Shown here in pieces: positions 26,651-38,240 of a stretch of 64,000 nt of DNA; the first letter of the stretch is position 1, and every line of letters begins with the position of its first letter. A program made the position numbers and the translations under genes. The notes under the pieces were generated by a model. It saw only the letters and a list, made by a program, of their open reading frames with translations. It ran no database searches and was not told the origin of the DNA. The stretch is from the NCBI GenBank assembly GCA_947650365.1, contig OX393550.1:54076879-54140878 (forward strand). Direction: 5' to 3'. This stretch comes from Chamaelirium japonicum. Its lineage: Eukaryota; Streptophyta; Magnoliopsida; Liliales; Melanthiaceae.

Positions 26651-29277
26651 CGAATGAATTAGAATGGATCGTACGAATGAATTAGAATGGATCGTACGAA
26701 GGAATTAGAATGGATCGTACGAATGAATTAGAATGGATCATACGAATGAATTAGAATAGATCGTACGAATGAATTAGAATGGATCTTATGAAGGAATTAG
26801 AATGGATCATACGAATGAATTAGAATGGATATATTCGTGCAAATGAATTAGAATGGATCGTATGAATGAATTAGAATGGATCGTATGAGTGAATTAGAAT
26901 GGATCGTACGAATGAATTAGAATGGATTGTATGAATGAATTAGAATGGATCGTACGAATGAATTAGAATGGATCTTGTGAATGAATTAGAATGGATCGGA
27001 CGAATGAATTAGAATGGATTGTACGAATGAATTAGAATGGATCGTACGAATGAATTAGAATGGATACATTCGTCCGAATGAATTAGAATGGATCATACGA
27101 ATGAGTAAGAATGGATCGTACGAATGAAATAGAATAGATTGTACGAATAAATTAGAATGGATCGTGCGAATGAATTAGAATGGATCGTACGAATGAATTA
27201 GAATGGATCGTACGAATGAATTAGAATGGATCGTGCGAATGAATTCGAATGGATCGTATGAATGAATTAGAATGGATACCTTTGTGCAAATGAATTAGAA
27301 TGGATCGTATGAATGAATTAGAATGGATCGTATGAGTGAATTAGAACGGATAGTACGAATGAAGTAGAATGGATCGTATGAATGAATTAGAATGGATACA
27401 TTCGTGCGAATGAATTAGAATGGATCGTATGAATGAATTAGAATAGATTGTGCGAATGAATTAGAATGGATCGTACGAATGAATTAGAATGGATCTTGTG
27501 AATGAATTAGAATGGATCGGACGAATGAATTAGAATGGATTGTACGAATGAATAAGAATGGATCGTACGAATGAATTAGAATGGATACATTCGTCCGAAT
27601 GAATTAGAATGGATCATACGAATGAGTAAGAATGGATCGTACGAATGAAATAGAATAGATTGTATGAATGAATTAGAATGGATCGTGCGAATGAATTAGA
27701 ATGGATCGTACGAATGAATTAGAATGGATCGTACGAATGAATTTGAATGGATCGTGCGAATGAATTCGACTGGATCGTACGAATGAATTAGAATGGATAC
27801 CTTTGTGCTAATGAATTAGAATGGATCGTATGAATGAATTAGAATGGATCGTATGAGTGAATTAGAACGGATAGTACGAATGAAGTAGAATGGATCGTAT
27901 GAATGAATTAGAATGGATACATTCGTGCGAATGAATTAGAATGGATCGTATGAATGAATTAGAATAGATTGTGCAAATGAATTAGAATGGATCGTACGAA
28001 TGAATTAGAATGGATATATTCGTGCGAATAAATTAGAATGGATCGTACGAATGAATAAGAATGTATCGTACGAATGGATTAGAATGTATCGTACGAATGG
28101 ATTAGAATGGATCCTACGAATGGATTAGAATGGATACCTTTGTGCATATGAATTAGAATGGATCGTATGAATGAATTAGAATGGATCGTAGAATGGATCG
28201 TACGAATGAATTAGAATGAATTAGAATGGATCGTACGAATGAATTAGAATAGATCATAGGAATGAATTAGAATGGATCGTGCAAATAAATTAGAATGGAT
28301 ACATTCGTGCGAATGAATTAGAATGGATCGGACGAATGAATTAGAATGGATCGTACGAATGAGTAAAAATGGATCGTACGAATGAAATAGAATAGATCGT
28401 ACGAATGAATTAGAATGGATCGTACGAAGGAATTAGAATGGATCGTACGAATGAATTAGAATGGATATATTCGTGCAAATGAATTAGAATGGATCGTATG
28501 AATGTATTAGAATGGATCGTATGAGTGAATTAGAATGGATCGTACGAATGAATTAGAATGGATCGTATGAATGAATTAGAATGGATACATTCGTGTGAAT
28601 GAATTAGAATGGATCGTATGAATAAATTAGAATAGATTTTGTGAATGAATTAGAACTGATCGTAAGAATGAATTAGAATGGATACATTCGTGCGAATGAA
28701 TTAGAATGAATTAGAATGGATCGGACGAATGAATTAGAATGGATCGTATGAATGAATTAGAATGGATCGTATGAATGAATTAGAATGGATCAAATGAATG
28801 AATTAGAATGGTTACATTCATGCGAATGAATTAGAATGGATCGTACGAATGGATTAGAATGGATCGTACGAATGGATTAGAATGGATACATTCGTGCGAA
28901 TGAATTAGAATGGATCATACTTATGAGTAAGAATGGATCGTACGAATAAAATAGAATGGATTGTACGAATGAATTAGAATGGATCGTGCGAATGAATTTG
29001 AATGGATCGTACGAATGAATTAGAATGGATCGTGCTAATGAATTAGAATTGATCGTATGAATGAAATAGAATGGATTGTACGAATGATTTAGAATGGATC
29101 GTACGAATGAATTAGAATGGATCGTACGAATGATTTAGAATGGATACATTCGTGCGAATGAATTAGAATGGATCATACGAATGAGTAAGAATGGATCGTA
29201 CGAATGAAATAGAATGGATTGTACGAATGAATTAGAATGGATTCGTACGAATGAATTAGAATGGATACATTCGTGCG
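26651..29277 (+). repeat. Satellite block 32, forward orientation
   Basis: Forward arm of higher-order copy B1, longer than other copies because of a 521-bp internal tandem duplication. Its marker order otherwise follows blocks 4 and 6. Confidence 0.95.
26971..28012 (+). repeat. 521-bp tandem duplication (two units)
   Basis: GATCTTGTG is at 26971 and 27492, and GAACGGATAGTAC at 27344 and 27865, both 521 bp apart. 521 bp equals 19 monomers of 23 bp plus three of 28 bp, so the unit is a whole number of monomers. Copies differ at a few sites, e.g. GAATTAG against GAATAAG and CGTATG against CGTACG. Confidence 0.9.
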
Positions 29278-30315
29278 ATCCATTCTAATTCATTCATACG
29301 ATCTATTCTAATTCATTCATACAATCCATTCTAATTCTTTCACACGATCCATTCTAATTCATTCGTACGATCCATTCTAATTCATTCGCACAATCCATTC
29401 TATTTCATTCGTACGATCCATTCTTACTCATTGGTACGATCCATTCTAATTCATTCGCACGAATGTATCCATTCTAATTCATTCGTACGAATCCATTCTA
29501 ATTCATTCGTACAATCTATTCTATTTCATTCGTACGATCCATTCTTACTCATTCGTATGATTCATTCTAATTCATTCGGACGAATGTATCCATTCTAATT
29601 TATTCGTATGATCCATTCTAATTCATTCGTACGATCCATTCTAATTCATTCGTACGATCCATTCTAATTCATTCATCCGATCCATTCTAATTCATTCGCA
29701 CGAATGTATCCATTCTAATTCATTCGTACGATCCATTCTAATTCATTCGTAAGATCCATTCTAATTCATTCGTACGATCCATTCTAATTCATTCGTATGA
29801 TCCATTCTAATTCCTTCGTACGATCCATTCTAATTCATTCGTACGATCCATTCTAATTCATTCATATGATCCATTCTAATTCCTTCGTACGATCCATTCT
29901 AATTCATTCGTACAATCCATTCTAATTCATTCGCGTAATCTATTCTAATTCATTCGTACGATCCATTCTAATTCATTCGTACGATCCATTCTAATTCATT
30001 CGCACGATCTATTCTAATTCATTCGCGCAATCTATTCTAATTCATTCGCACGATCCATTCTAATTCATTCGTACGATCCATTCTAATTCTTTCACACGAT
30101 CCATTCTAATTCATTCGTGTGATCCATTCTAATTTATTCGTACGATCTATTCTAATTCATTCGTACGATCCATTCTAATTCATTCGTACGATCCATTCTA
30201 ATTCCTTCGTACGATCCATTCTAATTCATTCATACAATCCATTCTAATTCTTTCACACGATCCATTCTAATTCATTCGTACGATCCAATCTAATTCATTC
30301 GTGCAATCTAATTCA
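29278..30315 (-). repeat. Satellite block 33, reverse orientation
   Basis: Reverse arm of copy B1. It ends at GTGCAATCTAATTCATTAG, which drops the CTATTTC / CTTACTC monomers found at the end of blocks 5 and 35. Confidence 0.95.
29391..29470 (-). repeat. Composite four-monomer module, reverse example
   Basis: The reverse complement of the module at 3379: CAATCCATTCTATTTC, CGATCCATTCTTACTC, a standard monomer, then the GCACGAATGTATCC end of a 28-bp variant. The order is preserved although the orientation is opposite. Confidence 0.85.
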
Positions 30316-32575
30316 TTAGAATGGATCGTACGAATGAATTAGAATAGATCGTACGAATGAATTAGAATGGATCGTACGAAGGAATTAGAATGGATCGTAC
30401 GAATGAATTAGAATGGATATATTCGTGCAAATGAAGTAGAATGGATCGTATGAATGTATTAGAATGGATCGTATGAGTGAATTAGAATGGATCGTACGAA
30501 TGAATTAGAATGGATTGTATGAATGAATTAGAATGGATCGTACGAATGAATTAGAATGGATCGTGTGAATGAATTAGAATGGATCGTACGAATGAATTAG
30601 AATGGATCGTACGAATGAATTAGAATGGATCGTACGAAGGAATTAGAATGGATCGTACGAATGAATTAGAATGGATATATTCATGCAAATAAAGTAGAAT
30701 GGATCGTATGAATGTATTAGAATGGATCGTATGAGTGAATTCGAATGGATCGTACGAATGAATTAGAATGGATTGTATGAATGAATTAGAATGGATCGTA
30801 CGAATGAATTAGAATGGATCGTGTGAATGAATTAGAATGGATCGGACGAATGAATTAGAATGGATCGTACGAATGAATTAGAATGGATCGTACGAATGAA
30901 TTAGAATGGATCGTACGAATAAATTAGAATGGATACATTCGTCCGAATGAATTAGAATGGATCATACGAATGAGTAAGAATGGATCGTATGAATGAAATA
31001 GAATAGATTGTACGAATGAATTAGAATGCATCGTGCGAATGAATTAGAATGGATCGTACAAATGAATTAGAATGGATCGTACGAATGAATTAGAATGGAT
31101 CATGCGAATGAATTCGACTGGATCGTACGAATGAATTAGAATGGATACCTTTATGCAAATGAATTAGAATGGATCGTATGAATGAATTAGAATGGATCGT
31201 ATGAGTGAATTAGAATGGATAGTACGAATGAAGTAGAATGGATCGTATGAATGAATTAGAATGGATACATTCGTGCGAATGAATTAGAAAGGATCGTATG
31301 AATGAATTAGAATAGATTGTGCGAATGAATTAGAATGGATCGTACGAATGAATTAGAATGGATACATTCGTGCGAATAAATTAGAATGGATCGTACGAAT
31401 GAATTAGAATGTATCGTACGAATGGATTAGAATGGATCCTACGAATGGATTAGAATGGATACCTTTGTGCATTTGAATTAGAATGGATCGTATGAATGAA
31501 TTAGAATGGATCGTAGAATGGATCGTACGAATGAATTAGAATGAATTAGAATGGATCGTACGAATGAATTAGAATAGATCATAGGAATGAATTAGAATGG
31601 ATCGTGCAAATGAATTAGAATGGATACATTCATGCGAATGAATTAGAATGGATCGGACGAATGAATTAGAATGGATCGTACGAATGAGTAAGAATGGATC
31701 GTACGAATGAAACAGAATAGATCGTACGAATGAATTAGAATGGATCGTACGAAGGAATTAGAATGGATCGTACGAATGAATTAGAATGGATATATTCGTG
31801 CAAATGAATTAGCATGGATCGTATGAATGTATTAGAATGGATCGTATGAGTGAATTAGAATGGATCATACGAATGAATTAGAATGGATCGTATGAATGAA
31901 TTAGAATGGATACATTCATGTGAATGAATTAGAATGGATCGTATGAATGAATTAGAATAGATTTTATGAATGAATTAGAACTAATCGTACGAATAAATTA
32001 GAGTGGATACATTCGTGCGAATGAATTAGAATGAATTAGAACGGATCGGACGAATGAATTAGAATGGATCGGGCGAATGAATTGAATGGATCAAATGAAT
32101 GAATTAGAATGGTTACATTCATGCGAATGAATTAGAATGGATCGTACGAATGGATTAGAATGGATCGTACGAATGGATTAGAATGGATACATTCGTGCGA
32201 ATGAATTAGAATGGATCATACGAATAAGTAAGAATGGATCGTACGAATGAAATAGAATGGATTGTAATGAATTAGAATGGATCGTGCGAATGAATTTGAA
32301 TGGTTCGTACGATTGAATTAGAATGGATCGTGCTAATGAATTAGAATTGATCGTACGAATGAAATAGAATGGATTGTACGAATGATTTAGAATGGATCGT
32401 ACGAATGAATTAGAATGGATCGTACGAATGATTTAGAATGGATACATTCGTGCGAATGAATTAGAATGGATCATACGAATGAGTAAGAATGGATCGTACG
32501 AATGAAATAGAATGGATTGTACGAATGAATTAGAATGGATTCGTACGAATGAATTAGAATGGATACATTCATGCG
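30316..32575 (+). repeat. Satellite block 34, forward orientation
   Basis: Forward arm of copy B2. It opens with a 258-bp tandem duplication. The sister of GAACGGATAGTAC here reads GAATGGATAGTAC (about 31214), a back-to-standard base. Confidence 0.95.
30330..30845 (+). repeat. 258-bp tandem duplication (two units)
   Basis: ATTCGTGCAA at 30421 pairs with ATTCATGCAA at 30679, and GATCGTGTG at 30559 with 30817, both 258 bp apart (ten 23-bp monomers plus one 28-bp). The rare GAAGTAG variant is in both units and not in the other higher-order copies, so the event is local and recent relative to them. Confidence 0.88.
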
Positions 32576-33686
32576 ATCCATTCTAATTCATTCATACGAT
32601 CTATTCTAATTCATTCATACAATCCATTCTAATTCTTTCACACGATCCATTCTAATTCATTCGTACGATCCATTCTAATTCATTCGCACAATCCATTCTA
32701 TTTCATTCGTACGATCCATTCTTACTCATTAGTACGATCCATTCTAATTCATTCGCACGAATGTATCCATTCTAATTCATTCGTACGAATCCATTCTAAT
32801 TCATTCGTACAATCTATTCTATTTCATTCGTACGATCCATTCTTACTCATTCGTATGATCCATTTTAATTCATTCGGACGAATGTATCCATTCTAATTTA
32901 TTTGTATGATCCATTCTAATTCATTCGTACGATTCATTCTAATTCATTCGTACGATCCATTCTAATTCATTCGTCCGATCCATTCTAATTCATTCGCACG
33001 AATGTATCCATTCTAATTCATTCGTACGATCCATTCTAATTCATTCGTACGATCCATTCTAATTCATTCGTAAGATCCATTCTAATTCCTTCGTACGATC
33101 CATTCTAACTCATTCGTACGATCCATTCTAATTCCTTCGTACGATCCATTCTAATTCATTCGTACGATCAATTCTAATTCATTCGTACGATCCATTCTAA
33201 TTCCTTCGTACGATCCATTCTAATTCATTCCTACGATCCATTGTAATTCATTCGCGCAATCCATTCTAATTCATTCGTACGATCCATTCTAATTCATTCG
33301 CACGATCCATTCTAATTCATTCGCGCAATCTATTCTAATTCATTCGCACGATCCATTCTAATTCATTCGTACGATCCATTCTAATTCTTTCACACGATCC
33401 ATTCTTATTCATTCGTACGATCCATTCTAATTCATTCGTACGATCTATTCTAATTCATTCGTACGATTCATTCTAATTCATTCGTACGATCCATTCTAAT
33501 TCCTTCGTACGATCCATTCTAATTCATTCATACAATCCATTCTAATTCTTTCACACGATCCATTCTAATTCATTCGTACGATCCATTCTAATTCATTCGT
33601 GCAATCCATTCTATTTCATTCGTACGATCCATTCTTACTCATTCGTACGATCCATTCTAATTCATTCACACGAATGTATCCATTCG
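32576..33686 (-). repeat. Satellite block 35, reverse orientation
   Basis: Reverse arm of copy B2. CCTTCG monomers and CGCGCAATC variants are in the same order as in block 5, and the exit switch is the same as at 4915. Confidence 0.95.
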
Positions 33687-34840
33687 TACGAATGAATTAG
33701 AATAGATTGTACGAATGAATTAGAATGGATGGTACGAATGAATTAGAATGGATCGTACGAAGGAATTAGAATGGATCGTACGAATGAATTAGAATGGATC
33801 CTACGAATGAATTAGAATAGATCGTACGAATGAATTAGAATGGATCGTACGAAGGAATTAGAATGGATCGTACGAATGAATTAGAATGGATATATTCGTG
33901 CAAATGAATTAGAATGGATCGTATGAATGTATTAGAATGGATCGTATGAGTGAATTAGAATGGATCGTACGAATGAATTAGAATGGATTGTATGAATGAA
34001 TTAGAATGGATCGTACGAATGAATTAGAATGGATCGTGTGAATGAATTAGAATGGATCGGACGAATGAATTAGAATGGATCGTACGAATGAATTAGAATG
34101 GATAGTACGAATGAATTAGAATGGATCGTACGAATAAATTAGAATGGATACATTCGTCCGAATGAATTAGAATGGATCATACGAATGAGTAAGAATGGAT
34201 CGTACGAATGAAATAGAATAGATTGTACGAATGAATTAGAATGGATCGTGCGAATGAATTAGAATGGATCGTACGAATGAATTAGAATGGATCGTACGAA
34301 TGAATTAGAATGGATCGTGGAATTCGAATGGATCGTACGAATGAATTAGAATGGATACCTTTGTGCAAATGAATTAGAATGGATCGTAGAATGAATTAGA
34401 ATGGATCGTATGAGTGAATTAGAACGGATAGTACGAATGAAGTAGAATGGATCGTATGAATGAATTAGAATGGATACATTCGTGCGAATGAATTAGAATG
34501 GATCGTATGAATGAATTAGAATAGATTGTGCGAATGAATTAGAATGGATCGTACGAATGAATTAGAATGGATACATTCGTGCTAATAAATTAGAATGGAT
34601 CGTACGAATGAATTAGAATGTATCGTACGAATGGATTAGAATGGATACTACGAATGGATTAAAATGGATACCTTTGTGCATATGAATTAGAATGGATCGT
34701 ATGAAAGAATGGATTAGAATGGATTAGAATGGATCGTACGAATGAATTAGAATAGATCATAGGAATGAATTAGAATGGATCGTGCAAATGAATTAGAATG
34801 GATACATTCGTGCGAATAAATTAGGATGGATTGCATGAAT
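33687..34840 (+). repeat. Higher-order repeat copy B3 (truncated)
   Basis: Follows copy B2 from its start through GAACGGATAGTAC (about 34424), ACCTTTGTGC (about 34355 and 34670) and the AATAGATCATAGG monomer, then stops. The later forward markers and the reverse arm are missing. The truncation point is about 40-70 bp left of solo LTR 1. Confidence 0.75.
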
Positions 34841-34871
34841 GAATTAGAATGGATACGAAGGAATTAGAATG

Positions 34872-34876
34872 GATCG
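34872..34876. repeat. Left target-site duplication of solo LTR 1 (GATCG)
   Basis: GATCG directly precedes the TGTGGG terminus and is repeated at 35588-35592. It is part of the satellite monomer, and deleting the LTR plus one copy restores a perfect GGATCGTACGAAGG monomer. Confidence 0.95.
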
Positions 34877-34910
34877 TGTGGGTGCAAATTTTGGCATAAG
34901 TTTACCTACT

Positions 34911-35108
34911 ACCACGGGACCCACCGGCCCTGCCTGGTGGGCCCACGAGGACTACCACGGGACCCACCGGCCCTGCCTGGTGGGCCCACGAGGACTACTA
35001 TGGGACCCACCGGCCCTGCCTGGTGGGCCACACGAGGACTACCACGGGACCCACCGGCCCTGCCTGGTGGGCCCACGAGGACTACCACGGGACCCACCGG
35101 CCCTGCCT
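34911..35108 (+). repeat. 43-bp GC-rich tandem repeat in the LTR U3 (4.6 copies)
   Basis: Units start at 34911, 34954, 34997 (44 bp, with a CA insertion and ACTATGG for ACCACGG), 35041 and 35084 (25-bp partial). Each has CCCACC and GGTGGG arms that can pair around a 10-base loop, and units 1, 2 and 4 contain the perfect palindrome GTGGGCCCAC (34937, 34980, 35067). The array lies just upstream of the TATA box, where LTR enhancers usually sit. Composition contrasts sharply with the AT-rich satellite. Confidence 0.93.
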
Positions 35109-35172
35109 TGAGGATCCCCAGATACGGCAGCAGAAACCGCCATTTACCCCGGAATTCCCCACCAGAGAAGCC

Positions 35173-35180
35173 TATAAATA
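35173..35180 (+). promoter_or_regulatory. Probable TATA box of solo LTR 1
   Basis: TATAAATA in the context CCTATAAATAGCAGAG, a strong plant-type TATA element about 65 bp after the end of the 43-bp repeats. Transcription would be expected to start about 30 bp downstream, near 35205. Whether it is active cannot be seen. Confidence 0.7.
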
Positions 35181-35392
35181 GCAGAGCCTTCGAATGTAAA
35201 AGGATTGATTCTGAAAAAAGATCGAATTCTCAGTTCTAAGAAACCAAAGCTCTGGGATTTCTAACTTCCGATCTACCATCTCTCTTTGATCTTCTTTTCT
35301 CTTTCGAAGAGATCAGAGAGTTTTCAGTGACACTCGGCCTGTCGAGGTTACTTCAACTGAAGTGTTAGTGAATTCGGGTTGCTCCCTATAGC

Positions 35393-35437
35393 ACGGAGAC
35401 GTAGGCTTCGGCTGAACTCCGAGATCACATCTTGTGT
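35393..35437 (+). other. Putative conserved R/U5 region of solo LTR 1
   Basis: CGGAGACGTAGGC, then GCTGAACTCCGAG and CTTGTGTC. In plant Ty3-type elements a similar string (GGACGTAGGC, a CCGAACCACG-like block, then CTTGTGT) is common in this part of the LTR. I recognise the resemblance from memory and have not aligned it. Confidence 0.45.
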
Positions 35438-35587
35438 CACAATTTCTCTGATTGCATTCCTCTATTTGCATATCTAAAGACTTCGACTTCAATCAACAGA
35501 TCGATCAACGATCTTCGACATCAACTTCGACTCCAATTGACTGGTGCTGCGAGAGTCTTCGGGTCGGCACGAAGATTTTCCCCCACA

Positions 35588-35592
35588 GATCG
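35588..35592. repeat. Right target-site duplication of solo LTR 1 (GATCG)
   Basis: Identical to 34872-34876 and continuous with TACGAAGG of the next satellite monomer. Confidence 0.95.
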
Positions 35593-35641
35593 TACGAAGG
35601 AATTAGAATGGATCATACGAATGAAATAGAATGGATCGTAC

Positions 35642-35733
35642 AAAGGAATTAGAATGGATCGTACGAAGGAATTAGAATGGATCGTACGAAGGAATTAGAA
35701 TGGATCGTACGAAGGAATTAGAATGGATCGTAC
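35642..35733 (+). repeat. Run of four consecutive GAAGG/AAAGG monomers
   Basis: The AGGAATTAG variant is at 35642, 35665, 35688 and 35711, exactly 23 bp apart. Elsewhere this variant is usually single or separated by standard monomers, so this is a local expansion of one monomer type. Confidence 0.9.
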
Positions 35734-35867
35734 GAATGAATTAGAATGGATATATTCGTGCAAATGAATTAGAATGGATCGTATGAATGAATTAGAATGG
35801 ATCGTATGAGTGAATTAGAATGGATCGTACGAATGAATTGGAATGGGTCGTATGAATGAATTAGAAT

Positions 35868-37000
35868 GGATCGTGCGAAAGAATTAGAATGCATTGTATG
35901 AATGAATTAGAATGGATCGTATGAATGAATTAGAATGGATCGTGCGAATGAATTCGAATATATCGCATGATCCATTCGAATAGAATGGATCGTATGAATG
36001 AATTAGAATGGATCGGGCGAATGAATTAGAATGGATTGTAGGAATGAATTAGAATGGATCGTATGAATGAATTAGAATGGATCGTATGAATGAATTAGAA
36101 TGGATCGTGCGAATGAATTAGAATGGATCGTACGAATGAATTAGAATGGATCGTACGGATGAATTAGAATGGATCATACGAATGAATTAGAATGGATCAT
36201 ACGAATGAGTAAGAATGGATCGTACGAATGAAATAGAATGGATTGTAAGAATGAATTAGAATGGATACATTCATGCGAATGAATTAGAATGGATCGGACG
36301 ATTGAATTAGAATGGATCGTACGATTCATTCTAATTCATTCGTACGATCCATTCTAATACATTCGTATGATTCATGCTAATTCATTCGCACGATCGATTC
36401 TAATTCATTCGTACGATCCATTCTTATTCATTCATATGATCCATTCTAATTCATTCGCACAATCCATTCTAATTCATTTGTACAATCCATTCTAATTCAT
36501 TCGTATGATCCATTCTAAGTCATTCGGTGGATCCATTCTAATTCATTCGTACGATCCATTCTAATTCATTCCCACGATCCATTCTAATTTATTCGTACGA
36601 TCCATTCTAATTCATTCGTACGATCTATTCTAATTCATTCGCACGAATGTAACCATTCTAATTCATTCATACGATTCATTATAATTCATTCGTATGAGCT
36701 ATTCTAATTCATTCGTACGATCCATTCTAATTCATTCGTACGATCCATTGTAATTCATTCATACAATCCATTTAGATTCATTCGCACAAATGTATCCATT
36801 CAAATTCATTCGTACGATCCATTCTTATTCATTCGTACGATCCATTCTAATTCATTCATACGATCTATTCTAATTCATTCATACAATCCATTCTAATTCT
36901 TTCACACGATCCATTCTAATTCATTCGTACGATCCATTCTAATTCATTCGTACGATCCATTTTAATTCACTCATACGATCCATTCTAATACATACATTCA
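35868..37000. repeat. Third, partial copy of the 7.6 kb / 60.8 kb segment
   Basis: Carries the GAAAG...GAATGCATTG monomers, the 30-bp palindrome (35952), GATCGGGCG, the switch at 36322, CATTCGGTGG (about 36521) and CATTTAGATTC, in the same order as 7617-8510 and 60826-61575. It departs from both near 36.9 kb. Confidence 0.8.
35952..35981. repeat. 30-bp palindrome, copy 3 (mutated left arm)
   Basis: The left arm reads ATTCGAATATATC instead of ATTCGAATGGATC, so two bases no longer pair. The right arm and GCAT centre are intact. Confidence 0.93.
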
Positions 37001-37254
37001 TACGATCCATTCTAATTCATTTGCACGAATATATCCATTCTAATTCATTCGTACGATTCATTCTAATTCATTCATACGGTCCATTCTAATTCATTTGCAC
37101 GAATATATCCATTCTGATTCATTCGTACGATCCATTCTAATTCCTTCGTACGATCCATTCTAATTCGTTCGTACGATCCATTCTAATTCATTCGTACGAT
37201 CCATTCTAATTCATTAATATGATCCATTCTAATTCATTCGTACGATCCATTCTA
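36323..37254 (-). repeat. Satellite block 37, reverse orientation
   Basis: Begins like blocks 9 and 67. A CTAATACATACATTC slippage is at about 36985, and two adjacent CATTTGCACGAATATATCC segments (about 37019 and 37092) suggest another small duplication. It exits through TCTAATGAATTAGA. Confidence 0.95.
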
Positions 37255-38240
37255 ATGAATTAGAATTGCTCGTACGAATGAAATAGAATGGATTGCACGA
37301 ATGATTTAGAATGGATCGTACGAATGAATTAGAATGGATCGTGTGAAATATTTAGAATGGATTGTATGAATGAATTAGAATGAATCGTACGAATGAATTA
37401 GAATGGATCTTACAAATGAATTAGAATGGATTAGAATGGATTGTGCGAATGAATTAGAATAGATCGTATGAATGAATAAGAATGGATCGTACGAATGAAT
37501 TAGAATGGATCGTGCGTGCGAATGAATTAGCATGAATCGTACGAATGTATTAGAATGGATCATACGAATAAGTAAGAATGGATCGTACGAATGAAATAGA
37601 ATGGATTGTACAAATGAATTAGAATGGATACATTCGTGCGAATGAATTAGAATGGATCGTACGAATTAATTAGAATGGATCATACGAATGAATTAGAATG
37701 GATCGTACGAATGAATTAGAATGGATCGTACGAATGAATTAGAATGGATCGTGCGAATGAATTAGAATGGATCGTACGAATGAATTAGAATGGATATATT
37801 TGTGCGAATGAATTAGAATGGATCGTACTAATGAATTAGAATGGATCGTATGAATGAATTAGAATGGATCGTACGAATGAATTAGAATGGATCGTGCGAA
37901 TGAATTAGAATGGATCGTACGAATGAATTAGAATGGATCGTGTGATAGAATTAGAATGGATCATACGAATGAATTAGAATGGATCGTGCGAATGAATTAG
38001 AATGGATCGTGTGATAGAATTAGAATGGATCGTACGAATGAATTAGAATGGATCGTGCGAATGAATTAGAATGGATTGTACGAATGAATTAGAATGGATA
38101 CATTTGTGCGAATGAATTAGAATGGATCGTACGAATGAATTAGAATGGATCGTATGAATGAATTAGAATGGATCGTACGAATGAATTAGAATGTATCGTG
38201 CGAATTAATTAGAATGGATCGTACGAATGAATTAGAATGG
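37255..38240 (+). repeat. Satellite block 38, left part before solo LTR 2
   Basis: Contains a GAATGGATTAGAATGGATTG slippage (about 37425), a CGTGCGTGCG doubling (about 37513) and two GTGTGATAG variants (about 37951 and 38009). It ends with AATGG, the left target duplication of the second LTR. Confidence 0.95.
38236..38240. repeat. Left target-site duplication of solo LTR 2 (AATGG)
   Basis: AATGG lies directly before TGTTGG and is repeated at 40456-40460. Removing the insert and one copy restores AGAATGGATCGTACG. Confidence 0.95.

Larger units (their letters stand above)
26651..30315. repeat. Higher-order repeat copy B1 (about 3.7 kb)
   Basis: Forward arm 26651-29277 plus reverse arm 29278-30315, with the same internal switch as copies A1, A2 and B2. 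It is longer than A1 in the forward arm through the 521-bp duplication. The reverse arm is about 100 bp shorter because it stops at GTGCAATCTAATTC. Confidence 0.85.
30316..33686. repeat. Higher-order repeat copy B2 (about 3.4 kb)
   Basis: Forward arm 30316-32575 and reverse arm 32576-33686. The GGATAGTACGAATGAAGTAG marker at about 31216 lies about 3.35 kb after its copy in B1 and about 3.2 kb before its copy in B3. Both switches match those of A1. Confidence 0.85.
33687..34876 (+). repeat. Satellite block 36, left part before solo LTR 1
   Basis: Forward arm of truncated higher-order copy B3. Near 34840 it passes into the GGATACGAAGG segment that also occurs at about 11545 and 16310. The last five bases, GATCG, are the left target duplication of the LTR. 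Confidence 0.95.
34877..35587 (+). mobile_element. Solo LTR 1 of a Ty3/gypsy-like LTR retrotransposon (711 bp)
   Basis: Seen in the sequence: termini TGTGGG and CCCACA form a perfect 6-bp inverted repeat, and a 5-bp target duplication (GATCG) flanks them. There is no primer-binding site, gag-pol or second LTR. This is what recombination between the two LTRs of an integrated element leaves. The left third is a GC-rich tandem repeat, followed by a TATA box at 35173 and, near 35393-35437, a GGAGACGTAGGC...GCTGAACTCC...CTTGTGTC stretch. From general knowledge that stretch resembles the R/U5 region of plant Ty3-type LTRs. Both the TATA box and this stretch point to the + strand. The superfamily is an inference; a non-autonomous element is possible. 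Short open frames inside it (e.g. 34869-35239 and 35432-35652) come from the repeats or run into the satellite and do not look coding. Confidence 0.9.
35593..36322 (+). repeat. Satellite block 36, right part after solo LTR 1
   Basis: Begins in a homogenised GAAGG patch, then enters the segment with the 30-bp palindrome (35952) shared with 7.6 and 60.8 kb. It ends at CGGACGATTG ... GTACGATTCATTC. Confidence 0.95.

Noticed and set aside
34869..35239. Pro/Gly/Thr-rich frames over the 43-bp repeat, both strands
   Set aside because: Produced by the GC-rich tandem repeat; one starts in the satellite and enters the LTR. Collagen-like composition is a by-product of the GGNCCN pattern.
35432..35652. 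Two overlapping frames crossing the LTR end
   Set aside because: Both run through the CCCACA terminus and the target duplication into satellite, so they cannot be an ancestral gene.
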